A stretch of 64,000 nt of DNA from Anseranas semipalmata (GCA_013399115.1 VXAA01005213.1:29079-93078), one strand, 5' to 3'. Shown: positions 26,097-38,305, counted from the first letter of the stretch. Program-made: numbers and translations. The notes: generated by a model from the letters alone, not told the origin.

Positions 26097-26183
26097 GGGA
26101 AGCAGATAGAATTCAGAGAAAGATTTAGAATGGAAGCTCCCTTTCACTTTGGTGTGGGAAATGCATATTCTTATCTTGATAAA
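26097..26183 (+). pseudogene. DNAH11: DNAH11 relic exon e13 (tail), open
   Basis: The exon is 87 bp, phase 0 to 0, with acceptor gtttcatcag and donor GTAATG. It reads KQIEFRERFRMEAPFHF and AYSYLDK, matching KQAEFREKFR and ALDK of DNAH11. Only 106 bp of intron separate it from e12. No lesion is seen. Confidence 0.92.
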
Positions 26184-26820
26184 GTAATGGGGAATCTCAG
26201 AAAAGCATATTTGATTGTAATCTTTCAGTGCTAAATCTAATGATACTTTGATGGATGCAACTGCCCCCCCTCAGGAAGCTGCTGTATGGTTCCTGAAGCT
26301 AAGTATTGAGTGTTAAATTTTAAAATAAGCCACCATGTCAATCCAGGTTTCTCTTGTTCCAATGTTGCATACGATCACCAATAAAATAAAGTATCACAGA
26401 ATATTTGCATATGTTATTTATTCATGTTATTTTTTAAGTCAGCATAACGTTTTCGAATACAGTAGTTTATAGGGGAAGATTTAGTGGATTTTTTTAAAAC
26501 ATTGTGAAGGGATTCTGTTAGCATTTATACAACTTCAGTGGAATGAGCAGTGATTTAATAAGCTAAAGAATTTATTACAGGAGTATAAATTAACTGTTTT
26601 CTTTGCAATTTTTCTTTTATGGTTCAAACAGAGTGCTTGGTATGCCTTTTGGGTACTTTCAGAGATGATGCAAATGCAGCTTGTTAACCTCTTTTCAATC
26701 ATTGCTCTCAGCTTTTGTTTTACTGAATCATATGTACAGTACACACAGATTTCACTGCCAGGTTTACATAAGTTCAATATACTCTATAACAGTACTTTAA
26801 GTGCTCTTTTCCTCTTCAAG

Positions 26821-26983
26821 GCAAATCAAGAGCTTGAGAAGCTGGGAAAAGAATTATTACTAATGCAGGAATCTGCACAACTATTTGAAGTAGTTATTCC
26901 AGACTACAGGTAAATGAAACAATGTCAAAAAGAAATACAGTTGCTCAAGAAAGTGTGGGATATGAATAATTGTATTAATTTAA
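26821..26983 (+). pseudogene. DNAH11: DNAH11 relic exon e14: TAA stop
   Basis: The acceptor is tcctcttcaag. It reads ANQELEKLGKELLLMQESAQ, LFEVVIPDYR, then TAA at 26911-26913 where glutamine (CAA) is expected. In the same frame it continues MKQCQKEIQLLKKVWDM, the conserved K.CRKEI.LLK..WD block. The bases around the stop (AGGTAAAT) mimic a donor, but the conserved reading continues beyond. The true donor near 26983 is weak (GTTTTT). Confidence 0.93.
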
Positions 26984-27513
26984 GTTTTTTTGAAAGCAAT
27001 TATAAATTTAAAATATATTCTGAATGTTACATTCTTAATTTGATCCTAGAAGTGCTTATAGTTTTGATTTAAAAAAAAAAAAAAAAAGTTCTTAATACTG
27101 AAGAATTTCATATTCCTTTTGATTTTGAAATTACAGCTACTGTGTTTTAGGATAATTAGACTAAAAATATTTCTATTCTCAGGTTAACAAACTTCAAGAT
27201 AATTTGCAGCTTCACCTTAAGCTTATTTAATACCAATAATTTGCTGGGATAACTAAAATCAGTGAGTAAAAATTCAGAAAGTCCCACTTCAGAACTGAGG
27301 AATTCTACAGGAGAAAATTGTAGAAGGCGACAAGCAAGGCCAATTCACCAATGGCTATATCCTCAGATCCTGAATCCAGAAAAGGGTGTATGGGAAATCA
27401 GCCTTGTGAAGTTCTATTTACCTCAAGATGTTGATTTTGATAAGCAAGGTTAAAAATATATATACTAGCTTTTCTTTCCATTTTTTTTTTTTTTTTGATT
27501 GGCTTGTTTTTGC

Positions 27514-27514
27514 T

Positions 27515-27545
<31 letters not shown>

Positions 27546-27566
27546 CGCGCGTGTATGTGTGTGTGT
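27514..27566. repeat. (TG)n(CG)n(TG)n alternating purine-pyrimidine tract
   Basis: A 53-bp tract of tg, then cg, then tg dinucleotides, interrupted once by tat. It lies in the e14-e15 intron. Such tracts can adopt left-handed Z-DNA, which is an inference from composition only. Confidence 0.95.
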
Positions 27567-27936
27567 AGCATTATTTTTGCCATGAAGAAGAAATGGGGCA
27601 GTTTCCCTCACATCTCCCAGCTACCTCAGTATATCGTCAGTGGATATAGGTGTGTTTAATAAGTATGCATACGTACCTTTCTGGCACTATCAGAAACCGA
27701 AACATGAAATAGTTTAAATGCTTGGCTTTTGGGTTGGATTTTGAGAGGATGGATTATTTGGTGTACTTTCTAGGTAGTGGTGGTATAGGGTTGGAAAAAC
27801 ATAATAAGGTCCAGAAGGTATTCCTTCATGCTAGACCTTCCCCCTGCATCCATCTATCTGTTACAGAAGATATATATAGCAGAAACTTGTTTTTACCAAA
27901 TGTTGTTGACACTTTTATCTGTACTTTCTGTTTCAG

Positions 27937-28020
27937 AGCAGCACTGATGATTGGACTAAAACCCAATGGAGACAGATTAATGGGGAACAGATGGATGTAG
28001 AGCTCAGAAGGTTTGCCAAG
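27937..28020 (+). pseudogene. DNAH11: DNAH11 relic exon e15, non-GT donor
   Basis: The acceptor is ttctgtttcag. It reads [13 protein letters not shown] and [13 protein letters not shown], nearly identical to the human DNAH11 segment and distinct from other DNAH paralogues. It is 84 bp with no stop. The expected donor position has GCAGGT after AAG, either a natural GC donor or a decayed GT. The following exon (..WDAYTGLE...RDRHW) was not found. Confidence 0.93.
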
Positions 28021-28405
28021 GCAGGTTCCATAGCTGTCTGCTTCTACAATTTATCTGTCTCGGTGCCACCCCTTCCTCACTCTTCCCACCCACTTTGATG
28101 TTTCAGTGGATTTGTTGCTCATGTCCAAACTGAATGTTCTGGAACATGTTTTGGTTTGGTGCTTTCCTTTAAAACTTTATTCTTCTGGCTGAGTTTCCAA
28201 TCCCTGCGGAGGAACATGGTAAAGCCATGCTGTCAATTTTCTGAATTGTGGCAGTGTGTGAAAGAATAATGAAAGAATAATAAATGACCAGATGAAAGTC
28301 ATTATTTTTAGAGACAAATGGAATTTGCAGAGGTTTATCTGCTCTGCTCTCAGACATAGCTCCAGAGTAGCTGGATTAGCTCCATAGCTCCAGCAAAGAC
28401 GCTCA

Positions 28406-28433
28406 TTTTTATTTATTTATTTATTTATTTTTA
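28406..28433. repeat. (TTTA)n microsatellite
   Basis: About six copies of ttta in the e15-e16 intron. Confidence 0.95.
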
Positions 28434-29271
28434 AGGGAGGGCACTTTCTTTGCGTGAAGTATTTGCAATGTGTTGTTGGTAGAAGTCCTACAGAAGACAG
28501 TTTCAATGGGACAGGGGAAGAATGAAGCAAAAATAGGAACAGAGGCCCCCCAGACTATTTGTAGGACTCTAAAGGAGTAGCTGCGATCCACAGACAGTAT
28601 AATACTTGAGTATGGAATGAAGAAATTCTTCAGCCTAATAGGTATAAAATATCTTCATATTTATGTATGTGTTTCATTCAGAAATAAATAGGTTTTGTTG
28701 CATGATAACAGGGGTCTTATGCTGTGATAGGGGTAATGAAAGCAAGGACAGGACTGAGATCACTGTGTTGCCCTTCTGCTTTCACATCATTCACTATGGC
28801 ACATATGACAGGTCATGGAATAGGGAAGATGCTGATCACTGCCACTGCTGCTCGTAGGTTGATCACTTATGTTCATCACACTCAGGTGTACACAGGAGTC
28901 TCCCTCAACCCTTTGTGAATTGTGGTTTTGGATATATTAAATTTATGGATACTCTTATCTGCAGTGAAATAATAAGATAATTGCTTAAATCATTGGAGCT
29001 GTGATAGAGTAAGTGGCTCTGATCCAACTGGAATTATAAAATCACTGTGTAGATACAGTGTTAATAGTGATTATTTATTATTTAAAGTGCCATACTGGAA
29101 AGTACATTTCCGAGCCTTTACTTTATCTACCACATAAATCAACGACCCCAGTAAAATCTTCCCTAGTCTTATGCTAGCTACAGCTATCCCGAACAAACAT
29201 CCACATTTGAAATAGGAAAATAGAGCTTTCTGACAAACCTTGTCAATTTTTCTTAGTTATCAACATGGTAG

Positions 29272-29482
29272 CGGACATTAGGACAAATTTCTTCATCATG
29301 AGGGTGGTCAATCACTGGAACCGGCTTCCTAGAGAAGTGGTTGATGCCCCATGCCTGTCAGTGTTGAATAGGCATTTGGACAATGCCCTCAACAATATGC
29401 TTTAACTTTTGGTTATCCCTGAAGTGGTCAGGTGGTTGGGCTTGATGGTCTTTGAAGGTTCCTTCCAACTGAACTATTCTAA
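29272..29482 (+). mobile_element. CR1 LINE 3'-end fragment
   Basis: It contains the CR1 landmarks ttcttcatcatgagggtgg, tcactggaaccggcttcc, gaagtggttgatg and ggtctttgaaggttccttcc. About 210 bp, 5'-truncated and moderately diverged. It sits where a DNAH11 exon is missing. Confidence 0.9.
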
Positions 29483-30962
29483 GGTGGCTGTAAATGACAA
29501 GTAATTATTGCAGCTATTTTCATCCTATTCCGTATGAAATGTGTTCTTTGGATAATGAAGTTTGTGTCTGGGATGTATATAGAGGATTGGAGTTAAAGGT
29601 GAAGAATCTGACATCATCAGTGAGGGTAATATTGGAGCAGTAAAATCCTGCAGTCAGAGACGCTAGTACCAGGTTGTGAAGGTGGCAGGAGTAAATATTC
29701 AGCCAAAGAGACCCCAGTAATGGTCTTTCATGGTCTATGTATCAGTGCAGCAGTACTGTCAAGCATGTGGTAGAGCCACTGCTGCCAACCATTTGATGTG
29801 TAAGTGCAGTGGTGATTCAGGTTTCAGACAGAGGCATCTCAAGTATTGAGAAGTAAATTTGTGGTCTCTGCTCAGACAAAAGGACCCAACTCCCTGAGGG
29901 CAGACCTGGCTTGCTAAATTAGAGGTTTGTTCAACATGTGGCTGTCTTGATAGTGACCAGAGGAAATGAGGGGCAGAGTAAAAATGGAAAGTAAGGAAAT
30001 AAATAAACCACCTGAAGCATCAGCCTACCAGTAAATTTTAAGAATTGGTGCGCAGGAAGACTGTTGACCCTCGTAGTGGATAGACCAAAATGAGGGGTGC
30101 CAGAAGGGGGACAGATGTATGTGTTATACCCAACTGTTGATCATATAGCTGCAAAAGGAAAGAAGTTTGTATGAACCAAAAAAAAAATAAAGTTCCTGGT
30201 GCTTTTGGTTCCTAGGGTATAACATGGACTGTTTTTTGGTTTTAAAAATTTGAATAATATTTTTAGCCATTTTGAAAAAAAAATGAAGTTCAGTTTTCAG
30301 CTGTTTATGAAATGAAAACTGAAAGCTGAAAGAAAAACACAGAAGAGAGTGAACATAACAGAATGTTTCTATTTCAATATACCAAGCAACTTTCTACATA
30401 CAATTTTAATAAAAAGGACATTGTAAATTATTTTTAATGCAGAAAGCTCTAGCACAAAATTTTTGAATAGTTAAAAAATGAAAAAAATATTGACTGTGTT
30501 CTTTTCAATGTCTTGATTAAAATTTTAAAGATTTGTAAGTTACCAATTAAAAAAGAAAAAAAAAAAACAGTAACAAAATATAGCAAATACCCTCCCTGGC
30601 CCCTAAGATTTCTAGTGTGCAAGTACTGTATCTGTAGCTTATGTCAACTTCAATGGCAGCTGGACAAATAAACTTGCCACTTAGTGCTATGATATACAAT
30701 ATATCACAGTACAAGAATATGCAGACTACCATCAACAGACTTTCAAAACGAAAAAATACAGAAACAGCCTCAAGACAATATTTCATCTAGACTGATTAGG
30801 TTCAAAGGTTTAGTGCAAAGCTGGAAACTTGGTATCATGTAGGTGCATGTAACATTTCCAAGTTTTTCACTTAGCTTCTATTTGGATGCTTTTATTGTAT
30901 GCTTATGTATGATTTTCTTTTCATTTATGTATTTTGCTCTCTGCTGTTTCTTTGCTTTATAG

Positions 30963-31075
30963 GTCAGGCTTTTAGTAGCAAAAGATACTACCTTGACAGA
31001 CCTTCTAGGACTCCATAAAGTAGAAGAAGAAATTCAAAGTATAGTTGACAAAGCTGTGAGTTGGGTACTGAAAAG
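30963..31075 (+). pseudogene. DNAH11: DNAH11 relic exon e16: 4-nt deletion
   Basis: The acceptor is ttgctttatag and the donor GTGAGA. It reads VRLLVAKDTTLTDLLGLHK and IVDKAV, then must shift frame to read ELGTEK, as in DNAH11 KAVKELGTEK. Four bases covering most of the lysine codon are missing near 31055-31057, so 113 bp plus 4 equals 39 codons. Two further codons are missing after DLLGL. Confidence 0.92.
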
Positions 31076-31231
31076 GTGAGAGATCCACTTTTTTTTTTTT
31101 TTCCTTCCGTTTCTACAGAAGAGTATGTAACAAACCATCACCTTGATTAAGTTTTGCTTTAGGAAATACATGATTGAAGTGAATCATTTCATGTGACTTA
31201 TCTAGGTTATAACTACTGTTGTTGTTTCCAG

Positions 31232-31354
31232 ATTTTGGCAGAAATCAGCCAAACTTGGGCTGCCATGGAATTTTCTTACGGAGAGCATTGCAGGAACAGA
31301 GATCCTTTATTAAAGTCAGTTGAACAGCTGCTTGAAACTCTAGATAACAATCAA
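31232..31354 (+). pseudogene. DNAH11: DNAH11 relic exon e17, open
   Basis: The exon is 123 bp, phase 0 to 0, with acceptor ttgtttccag and donor GTACTT. It reads [18 protein letters not shown] and [16 protein letters not shown], matching EISQTWATMKFSYEVH and LLKSDEQLFETLEHNQ of DNAH11. No lesion is seen. Confidence 0.93.
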
Positions 31355-31747
31355 GTACTTCATAGAAATGCCACTAGTACATCATTATTAGTTAATCCCT
31401 TGATATGCTTGGTTAGTAAAAACTTTTTTCCTGAAACTTAGTTAGTGAGTTAGGTTTTCTCCAGATGTTAGTCCTGTGAAATTATATGTATGCTATGTAA
31501 CTGTATATATTCTAAGAAAATTCCTGTCTCCATGTAGGAGTTAATAAAATTACAGCTTTCTAAGCTTTTGTTTTCTTAGATTTTTTTTAATCATTCAATA
31601 ATATGCTGTCCATTTGCAGCATTTAAAGATGCCTTCTGTTATGATATACAGTAATAACAAAAGAATTTGTTGAGCTTACCTTAGCCCTAGTTCGTCTGAT
31701 AAATTATTTTTATTAGTGCATTTTTAGCTGGTTTTTGTCTTTTCTAG

Positions 31748-31973
31748 GTTCAGCTACAAATGATTCTGAAAAGTAAATATGTGGTGTATTTCATTGAACA
31801 AGTGAAAGGTTATAAATTAAACTTGTCAGATTCTGTCATTTCCATTTGGATGTAAGTTCAGTGCACATGGGCTCACCTAGAAAGTATTTTCGTTGGCTCT
31901 GAACATATCAGAAGTCAGTTGCCTGAAGATGCACACAGATTTGATGAAATCAATACAGACTTCAGAGGAAGTA
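31748..31973 (+). pseudogene. DNAH11: DNAH11 relic exon e18 (linker): TAA stop
   Basis: The acceptor is tcttttctag and the donor GTGAGT. It reads VQLQMILKSKYVVYFIEQV and LNLSDSVISIWM, then TAA at 31853-31855 in place of the glutamate of the WMEVQ motif. Reading continues [19 protein letters not shown] and [12 protein letters not shown]. This is the start of the DHC_N2 linker, the lever of the motor. The exon ends in phase 1. Confidence 0.95.
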
Positions 31974-33270
31974 GTGAGTGTTTTGTGTTCATTTATGTCT
32001 CGTATTTCAATTACATAGAGTGGATAATTAAATGGATATTTTTAAATAATACCATATTGACAGTTTATTTTGAGTATTTCTTTGTTAGGCTTGTTTCTAA
32101 CCCACTGAGTTAACATTATTACAGAAAGTCCCAAGCTTACTTAGGAGAATATCAGAAGTAGTTTGCATTCTTTATTATTAAAATCAAAAGAAATTATTTG
32201 CCTTGTTTTCCTTTCACATGGACTGATGGATGCAGATTGGCACATTATCACAAACCATGGTTGTGGAAAAAGTTCTGCAGATCATTCCTTCACATGACTT
32301 TAATATCTTTTATTTACTCTTCATTAGGTTTTTAATCTCCTGGACTTGCACAGAGATATGATACTTCTCAGTTACAGAAATCCTTCCCGCAAAACTCCAT
32401 ACCATTTACGACAGTGATAGGTGAAATATAAGGTTATGATGTATTATTTATTATTGACCAAAAGTGACTGCAGATCAGCCTAAACATTTTCACTCACACA
32501 AAATATCATGTCTTAATTGTTCATTCTGACAAAACAAAAAAGTCACTGAACCCTTGCTAATTAAAGAGAATAACTTGCATTATCAACATACCTATAATTC
32601 AATCCACACGTGTCTGGGAAAGTTCTGAGGTCTCAGTTTTCACTAATGCGTTTCTGAAAAGCTAAGTTATGATAATCATCGTATCATAGAGAGGTTCTAC
32701 ATTTAAAACTTCATATAAATTTCTAATTGTTTAAATCTGCAGTGTAAACTATGTGGGCTGCAGCATATCTAACTATACACAAAAAAAATCTGCATTCACA
32801 CCTTAGCACTAGTTGAGAACCTTGTTAAGAACAATGAAATTAGTCATGGCATTTAACATGCATGATTTTCTTCATGAAGCATATTGAAAAAGGCATTGGT
32901 CTTGCACACTAGCAGGATTATAAGTTAATGATTCTGGTACGATCTATCGTTTTATTTTGTTAGAAGAGATCTAACAGTATAATCAAAGCAGTACATGTTT
33001 TTCTTTAATGGCAGTTCATAGAAGAATTAAGTTGTCTCAGTTCCTTTTTCATGTCCTTAATGTTCAGTGTAAACATTGTCAGAATAAATGGTTGTGTATT
33101 TTATTCTTTTGTCATTTAAAAAACAGAATCTTAAACAAGCTGATGAGGTGCCTTCTTCCACTTTTTTCCCTGTGCTTTCCTTGTCCCGTTATACTAAATC
33201 ATATGAAATGGAAAAATGTGATGGGAATTCCACATGTTGCAACTAATTTGCTTGCACTTCTGTATGGGAG

Positions 33271-33362
33271 TTAGTGACTGACACAACAAATACAAAAAAA
33301 AATGTGATAGAAGTTACAACCAAGCCGAAGATGTATGAAAAATTTGAAGATTTACAGCGCAG
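33271..33362 (+). pseudogene. DNAH11: DNAH11 relic exon e19 (linker)
   Basis: It reads KKNVIEVTTKPKMYEKFEDL followed by QRR at a GTAAAA donor, matching NVLEAT.....LYEKL.DLQ.R. The 5' border (after tgtatgggag) gives a phase that disagrees with e18 by one base, so either the nine-A run near 33293-33302 has changed or the true start lies elsewhere. Confidence 0.88.
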
Positions 33363-33999
33363 GTAAAATTTCTGGTATGATTATGAGTTGTTCAGAAGTG
33401 TTGTTCTGGAATAGTCAGGAAATGAGAGCTATTGAGTCATGTTTGCTTTTTGAGTTGAGTATTTCAGGTCTTAGTACTTCTACCGTCAATACTAGCATGT
33501 ATTTTCATGTTTGTTATTCTTCATATGTGAAAATGTATCTTAGGATGAGCAGTCACTTCACTCTCTCATTGGAGTGGTTCTTTGGGTTTTGTTTGTTTTT
33601 AAATTTCTTTTATCTTTAAATAACTGACCTGTCAAGAAAGAAATTTTCTTCTTGACCCTTGTTTTCTAAGGCTGGACTCTTTGAAATATTGAAGGGGAGT
33701 TTCCACATAGCCACATGTACTTTCTCAGGTACTTTTCTTGTAGCATTCCATTCTCTTAGACTTCTTGGTCTGAAGGAGTGAAAAGAGCATGTTCTGTTTT
33801 GGCTTCTGGAAAGGAAGTGTGTAAAGTTTGCCGCTTTCTCTAATTCTTACAGCTGGGTCCATTGTTGGTATTTAAAATTAAAAGTCGATGGTATTGTTCT
33901 GTTTTACTGGTTGGTTGGATTTCCTCCTTAACTGGAAGAGGATTCTTGGTTTTAGGGTGGTTGAAGGCAAGTATCGTTAAAATTTCTGTTTTCTTTCAG

Positions 34000-34126
34000 A
34001 CTTTCTCTTTGTGAAAAATCTCTGGCTGAATATTTAGAAACCAAGCACATAGCATTTCCTCACTTCTATTTTGTTTCTTCAGCAGGTTTGCTAGACATTA
34101 TTTCAAAAGGAGCACAGCCAAAACAG
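34000..34126 (+). pseudogene. DNAH11: DNAH11 relic exon e20 (linker), open
   Basis: The exon is 127 bp, with acceptor ttctttcag and donor GTAAAC. It completes an AGA codon with e19 and reads [29 protein letters not shown] and [13 protein letters not shown]. The SKGAQPKQ ending is a DNAH11 signature against SNGTNPQQ-like endings in the paralogues. No lesion is seen. Confidence 0.95.
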
Positions 34127-35728
34127 GTAAACTTCCTTGTATGTATTTGTACTTTGTTTTGTCTAGAGAAGAGCAAATTTCCAGGTAATGATGTGAGAAG
34201 ATAGTATCATAGTACTACACCTTTGTTTTTGAATGTTAATTTGAGTGTTAATTTACTTGTACAAAATTTTCACCTTTCTAAAGTAAGGCAGTAAACATTT
34301 CCCGCCAGCTAAGAGGGGTACAAGGTCTTCATCAAGGAGAGATTAAACCATCGTTCTGAGGAGATGTTACAAATTCAGTGCTGTCTCTTGCTGGAAATTT
34401 AGCTGTGATTTGAATTTGTTTGAATCCTAGGTTTGCAGGAATTAGAAATGGAAAGGGCCAATGAGATCATCAAATCAATTCTGCTTCTGGTGCTGATTGA
34501 TCAAATTCCAGACATGCTATGCGTAGTGATTATAAGTAAGACAGAAAGATCTATGGTCTTTGTTAGGTTGTTAGTGATTGAACTGCTGACTGTTAATGCA
34601 AGCAATGTTTTTGTAGCTATCCTTCTGTTTTCCCCCCTTCAACGATAATCTACTAGGTTTTGTGACACTTGGAGACCAATTTGTATTAAAGCACAGGCAC
34701 TTTGCATTTCAGAAACTTTATACTCTATTATCTACATGCCAAATGATACTCCTGGCCTCAGTGATGATCCAGCTACGGCCTTTAATTCTCTGAGTACTAG
34801 AGTTATTGGTGTCTCAGGCAAAGATTTTTTAGAAGCGATGTGACATGTAACAAAAGAGCTGATACTTTCCCAGAGGATAGAGTACTGACAGACTTGAACA
34901 CTGAGCCTTTTCAGACATGATCATAGATTCTCGCGGCTTCTTTACATAACTAAATCTTAGTGACTTGTTTCATCCATTAATTGCTCTATACCATATATAA
35001 GAAGAGCATCCAAACAATCTTCTGTTCTACTTGTCCAGAATAGACCATGCTAGTGTGAAGACAGTGATCTTCCAAGTCCACAGTCTTTGGAGAGGTGTGT
35101 TGTTACACGGGGCATTTAGACCTGAATTAACAAATTTTTGTGAAGTAAGCATTAACCATAATTAATAACAATTTCAGGACTTCTCAGTTTTATATTGTGC
35201 TTAGACCTTCAGACTCTTCTGACAACTGACAATAGTGTCATTAACTCTATTCACTACTTGCTCTGTGAGCATTTCCACCCATCTTTTCCCATAAAAACTT
35301 CTTGTGTAGTAATCATGCAACAGTCAGTGTTGTGGTGTCAGGCTGTGCCTCCAGTGAAATCAGAAATAGTCTTATTTGTTTGATTGGCATAAGTGTTCTA
35401 ATGCTGTTGAAATACTGTTTTTTAATTTTTTATCGTTTTTAAAACTTACAATTGAAATGTTGTTAATCACCTGGTGATTTGGTGCATTCTACTTACTAAG
35501 ATCAATTGAGTGTGAAGAAGCACAACGGTAAGATTAGTGCAAAGACTCTATGTTATCCAGTTAGTTGCTAAGAACCGTGTTAAATTTTGGTGGACTAAAA
35601 AGATCTTATTGTTCATAGCAAATGTTAGAGTTGTAGTTATCCACTTTAATAGAAATATGCATAAAAGCAGTGTGATTGAGACAAATTTAAGGCAAATGGT
35701 CTCTGTATCTCTGGTATTTTGGGTGCAG

Positions 35729-35905
35729 GTGGCACCCAAACTTTTTGGTTTCTTACCAAAAAAGTTTCTTACCAAACTTTTTGACAACATTTTTTATCTT
35801 AAATTTCAAGACAATATAGAAGAATCTACAAATACTGCCCTTGGGATGTACAGAAGAGAAAAGGAGTATGTTCCTTTCCATGAAGAGTGTCGTTGCAGTG
35901 GTCAG
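35729..35905 (+). pseudogene. DNAH11: DNAH11 relic exon e21 (linker): 27-bp internal duplication, donor lost
   Basis: After the acceptor ttgggtgcag it reads VAPKLFGFLPKKFLTKLFDN, nine residues longer than the family's V...HL.KLFDN. The excess comes from short repeated units of the type accaaa..tttt..tt. It then reads TALGMYRREKEYVPF and EECRCSGQ. The base pair after CAG at 35906-35907 is CT, not GT, so the donor is destroyed or a small deletion removed it. The frame stays open. Confidence 0.93.
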
Positions 35906-37059
35906 CTACATTGAGTTATGTGAAAGTTCATGGATTTTCCCTTCTGTGGGATGTAGATTAAATAGACACACTGGCATGAAATGTCACTTTTTAAAATGGA
36001 AACTTAAATAATAATAATAATAAATCATTTAAAAAAACTTAGAACTATTTTTTTCCAAATTTCAAAATATCATTATCATTATTACATGGCCCAAAGCTGC
36101 CTAATAAACTAATAATTTAATAAATAGTCTAGTTGCCCCTTGCGTGTAAGTTTATAAAGAAATGTAGAGAGTTAAGTGTTTAGGAGCAATTAAAACAGAA
36201 AAATTGTACTGAAAGCCACAGAACTAATGAACCCTGTGGTTAAATGTTACATTTCTCACACTTCCTCTCTTCTTCTGCCCTTCCATTTGAGCTTCCATAA
36301 CACTTTCAGATCCCCTCCTCTCTTATCCTTTAAGGCACAACTGTCCAGACCTCAAGCTCTGTCCCATGTCTCCTATCACTTGAACATGGGTTTAGCTGTT
36401 TTTGAGCCTCATGTTTGCTAATTGGCCAGCCAGTATGCGTACTAACTGGGTAGTGGTAGGTCAGAAAGAACAGATCAGCAGCTTCTGAGAGAATAACTTA
36501 TTGTTCTCACAACAGTGCTGAATGGATAAGCATTCACATTGCATAAAATCAATGTTGCATGTGGTTCTAATGATTGATTGTCTCAGCAGGGAGGCCACAG
36601 ATTGAATGGGCAAATATATGCAGCTCGCCTCTTAGAGATAGTTTCTCCACTATACAGCTACATTTGAGTGCACGGAGACATAGGAAAGACTGTATTGTCT
36701 GTGTTTACTCTGTCTCTGCAGAACAGAAAAACTTTTATATTTGGAGCTCTAAGGCAGTATGTCTGTGTGCTTCAGTCAAATGGATTTGTAAAGCAAAACA
36801 ATGTCTGGTATCTCAGTAATTGGGAAAGACTCCTCAGAATTAAATCCTACTGAAGAGGCAGTGTGGAGAGAGAAAATGGGAAAGAAAAAAAAAAAAAAGA
36901 AAAACAAACAAACAAAAACCTCTCCGTTCAAGTTTGTAAAGAATGTTGATGTAAAGAAAATCCTTTGTAAAGATTAATGAGATGAGCTTCCTATTTTGTT
37001 AATATAAAACGTAGCATTTATGCTACATGCATAAATTTATGCTCCCTCCCCTTCAAAAG

Positions 37060-37293
37060 GCAGAGTCTTGGTTGCAACACCTTGATAAAACTGTACACAG
37101 AACAGTGTGTCTCTGCATCATGGAGGTGATACTGGCCTCTGAAGAAAAGCAGAGAGAACAGTGGGTTTTTGACTACTCGGCCCAGGTTGCACATACCAGT
37201 TGACAAATCTGGTGGGTTTCAGATGTAGAAATGGCATTCGCTAGGCTGGAAGAGGGTTTGGAATCAGCCCTGAAGGATTACCACGAAAAACAG
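37060..37293 (+). pseudogene. DNAH11: DNAH11 relic exon e22 (linker): TGA stop
   Basis: The exon is 234 bp, phase 0 to 0, with donor GTATGG. It reads ESWLQHLDKTVHRTV, EEKQREQWVFDYSAQVAHTS, then TGA at 37201-37203, then [20 protein letters not shown]. Human DNAH11 has TSSQIWW here, so a serine codon (TCA) became TGA. The acceptor (cttcaaaag) is A-rich and weak. Confidence 0.95.
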
Positions 37294-38180
37294 GTATGGA
37301 TATCTTCTTTTTGTTTAATTCAGTGAAAATTAGCGCAGAGTGAAAATGGTCTCATAAAAAGATATGAGTGGCATATTTAATAATTTTAGTCCTATAGTAA
37401 ATTAACTGCTATTAGTATTTGCTGGAAAAAATATATATATATACCTTTTGCTTCCATTTCTGTTGTCTCATGGGCATTTTTAGCACATCTTGATTACTGG
37501 GTTTTCCATGGGACCATTCTGAACTGAGATGAAAGGTAAAAGCAAAGACTGACAGAGTTCAACCATGTTAGTGTAGCGAGAACAGAGTATGCAAGCAGTA
37601 TATATACAAATATTAAACCCATTTTTTTGTTTGTTTGTTTAAGGAAGCAGAAACTGTTGGTTTTGAGTCAAACCAAACAGTTTACTTTTAATATTATTTA
37701 TTTTAGTCCAGCTTCAGAAGGGTAGCTTCTGCAGTTTGGATTTTGCTTCACTTTTGCTTACCTCCAGCTTCCTTTCAAGGCTTCTGTTCTGGTACTAGTA
37801 TTCTTTCTCTTTGTGAAAACTTTAAGTAGTTCTGGTTTTCTTTTCCAACCTAGAAAATCTGCCAAATGGAATACAAATAGGAAAGACACCTGTAAGGAGG
37901 GGAAAATTTGATAGAGGTATCTAAAATTATCCTTATAATAGAGAAGGTGGACAAAGATTAATCTTTCATTCACTCTTTCTCATAATGCAAGTGCTAATAG
38001 GCGCTACCTGAAACTGTTAGGCAGCAGAGTTTAAACAAAAGAAACGCTTTCACACAGTGTGCAGTTTAAAGTACAGAACATTTGGCTACAGAATGACTGA
38101 AGTATAGAAAAGGTCAAAGGGTTAGTCAAATTTCAGTTCAGTTCGTGGCTATTAAATATGATGATAAAATAGGTAGTGTG

Positions 38181-38305
38181 GTTTTGGGGGGAGTTGGTAA
38201 TTTGGGGGGGGGGTTGTTTTTTTGTGTGTGTGTTTTTTTTGTTTTNNNNNNNNNNNNNGTTGTGTTGTTTTTTTGTGTGTGTGTTTATTTTGTTTTTGTT
38301 GTTTT
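38181..38305. repeat. G/T-rich low-complexity repeat with assembly gap
   Basis: G-runs (ten G at 38204-38213) and two copies of gttgtttttttgtgtgtgtg flank 13 N bases at 38246-38258. The gap length is probably arbitrary. The locus is in the e22-e23 intron. Confidence 0.9.

Larger units (their letters stand above)
28021..30962. other. Intron between e15 and e16, one exon apparently lost
   Basis: Family order requires an exon of about 54 codons (WDAYTGLE...LQSPA.RDRHW) here, but I could not find it. The interval holds a TTTA microsatellite and a CR1 fragment at 29272-29482. Loss by deletion or by decay beyond recognition are both possible. Confidence 0.5.

Noticed and set aside
26905..26915. 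Splice donor AGGTAAAT after PDYR as the end of e14
   Set aside because: Conserved dynein sequence (MKQCQKEIQLLKKVWDM) continues in the same frame beyond it, so the TAA is a nonsense codon inside the exon.
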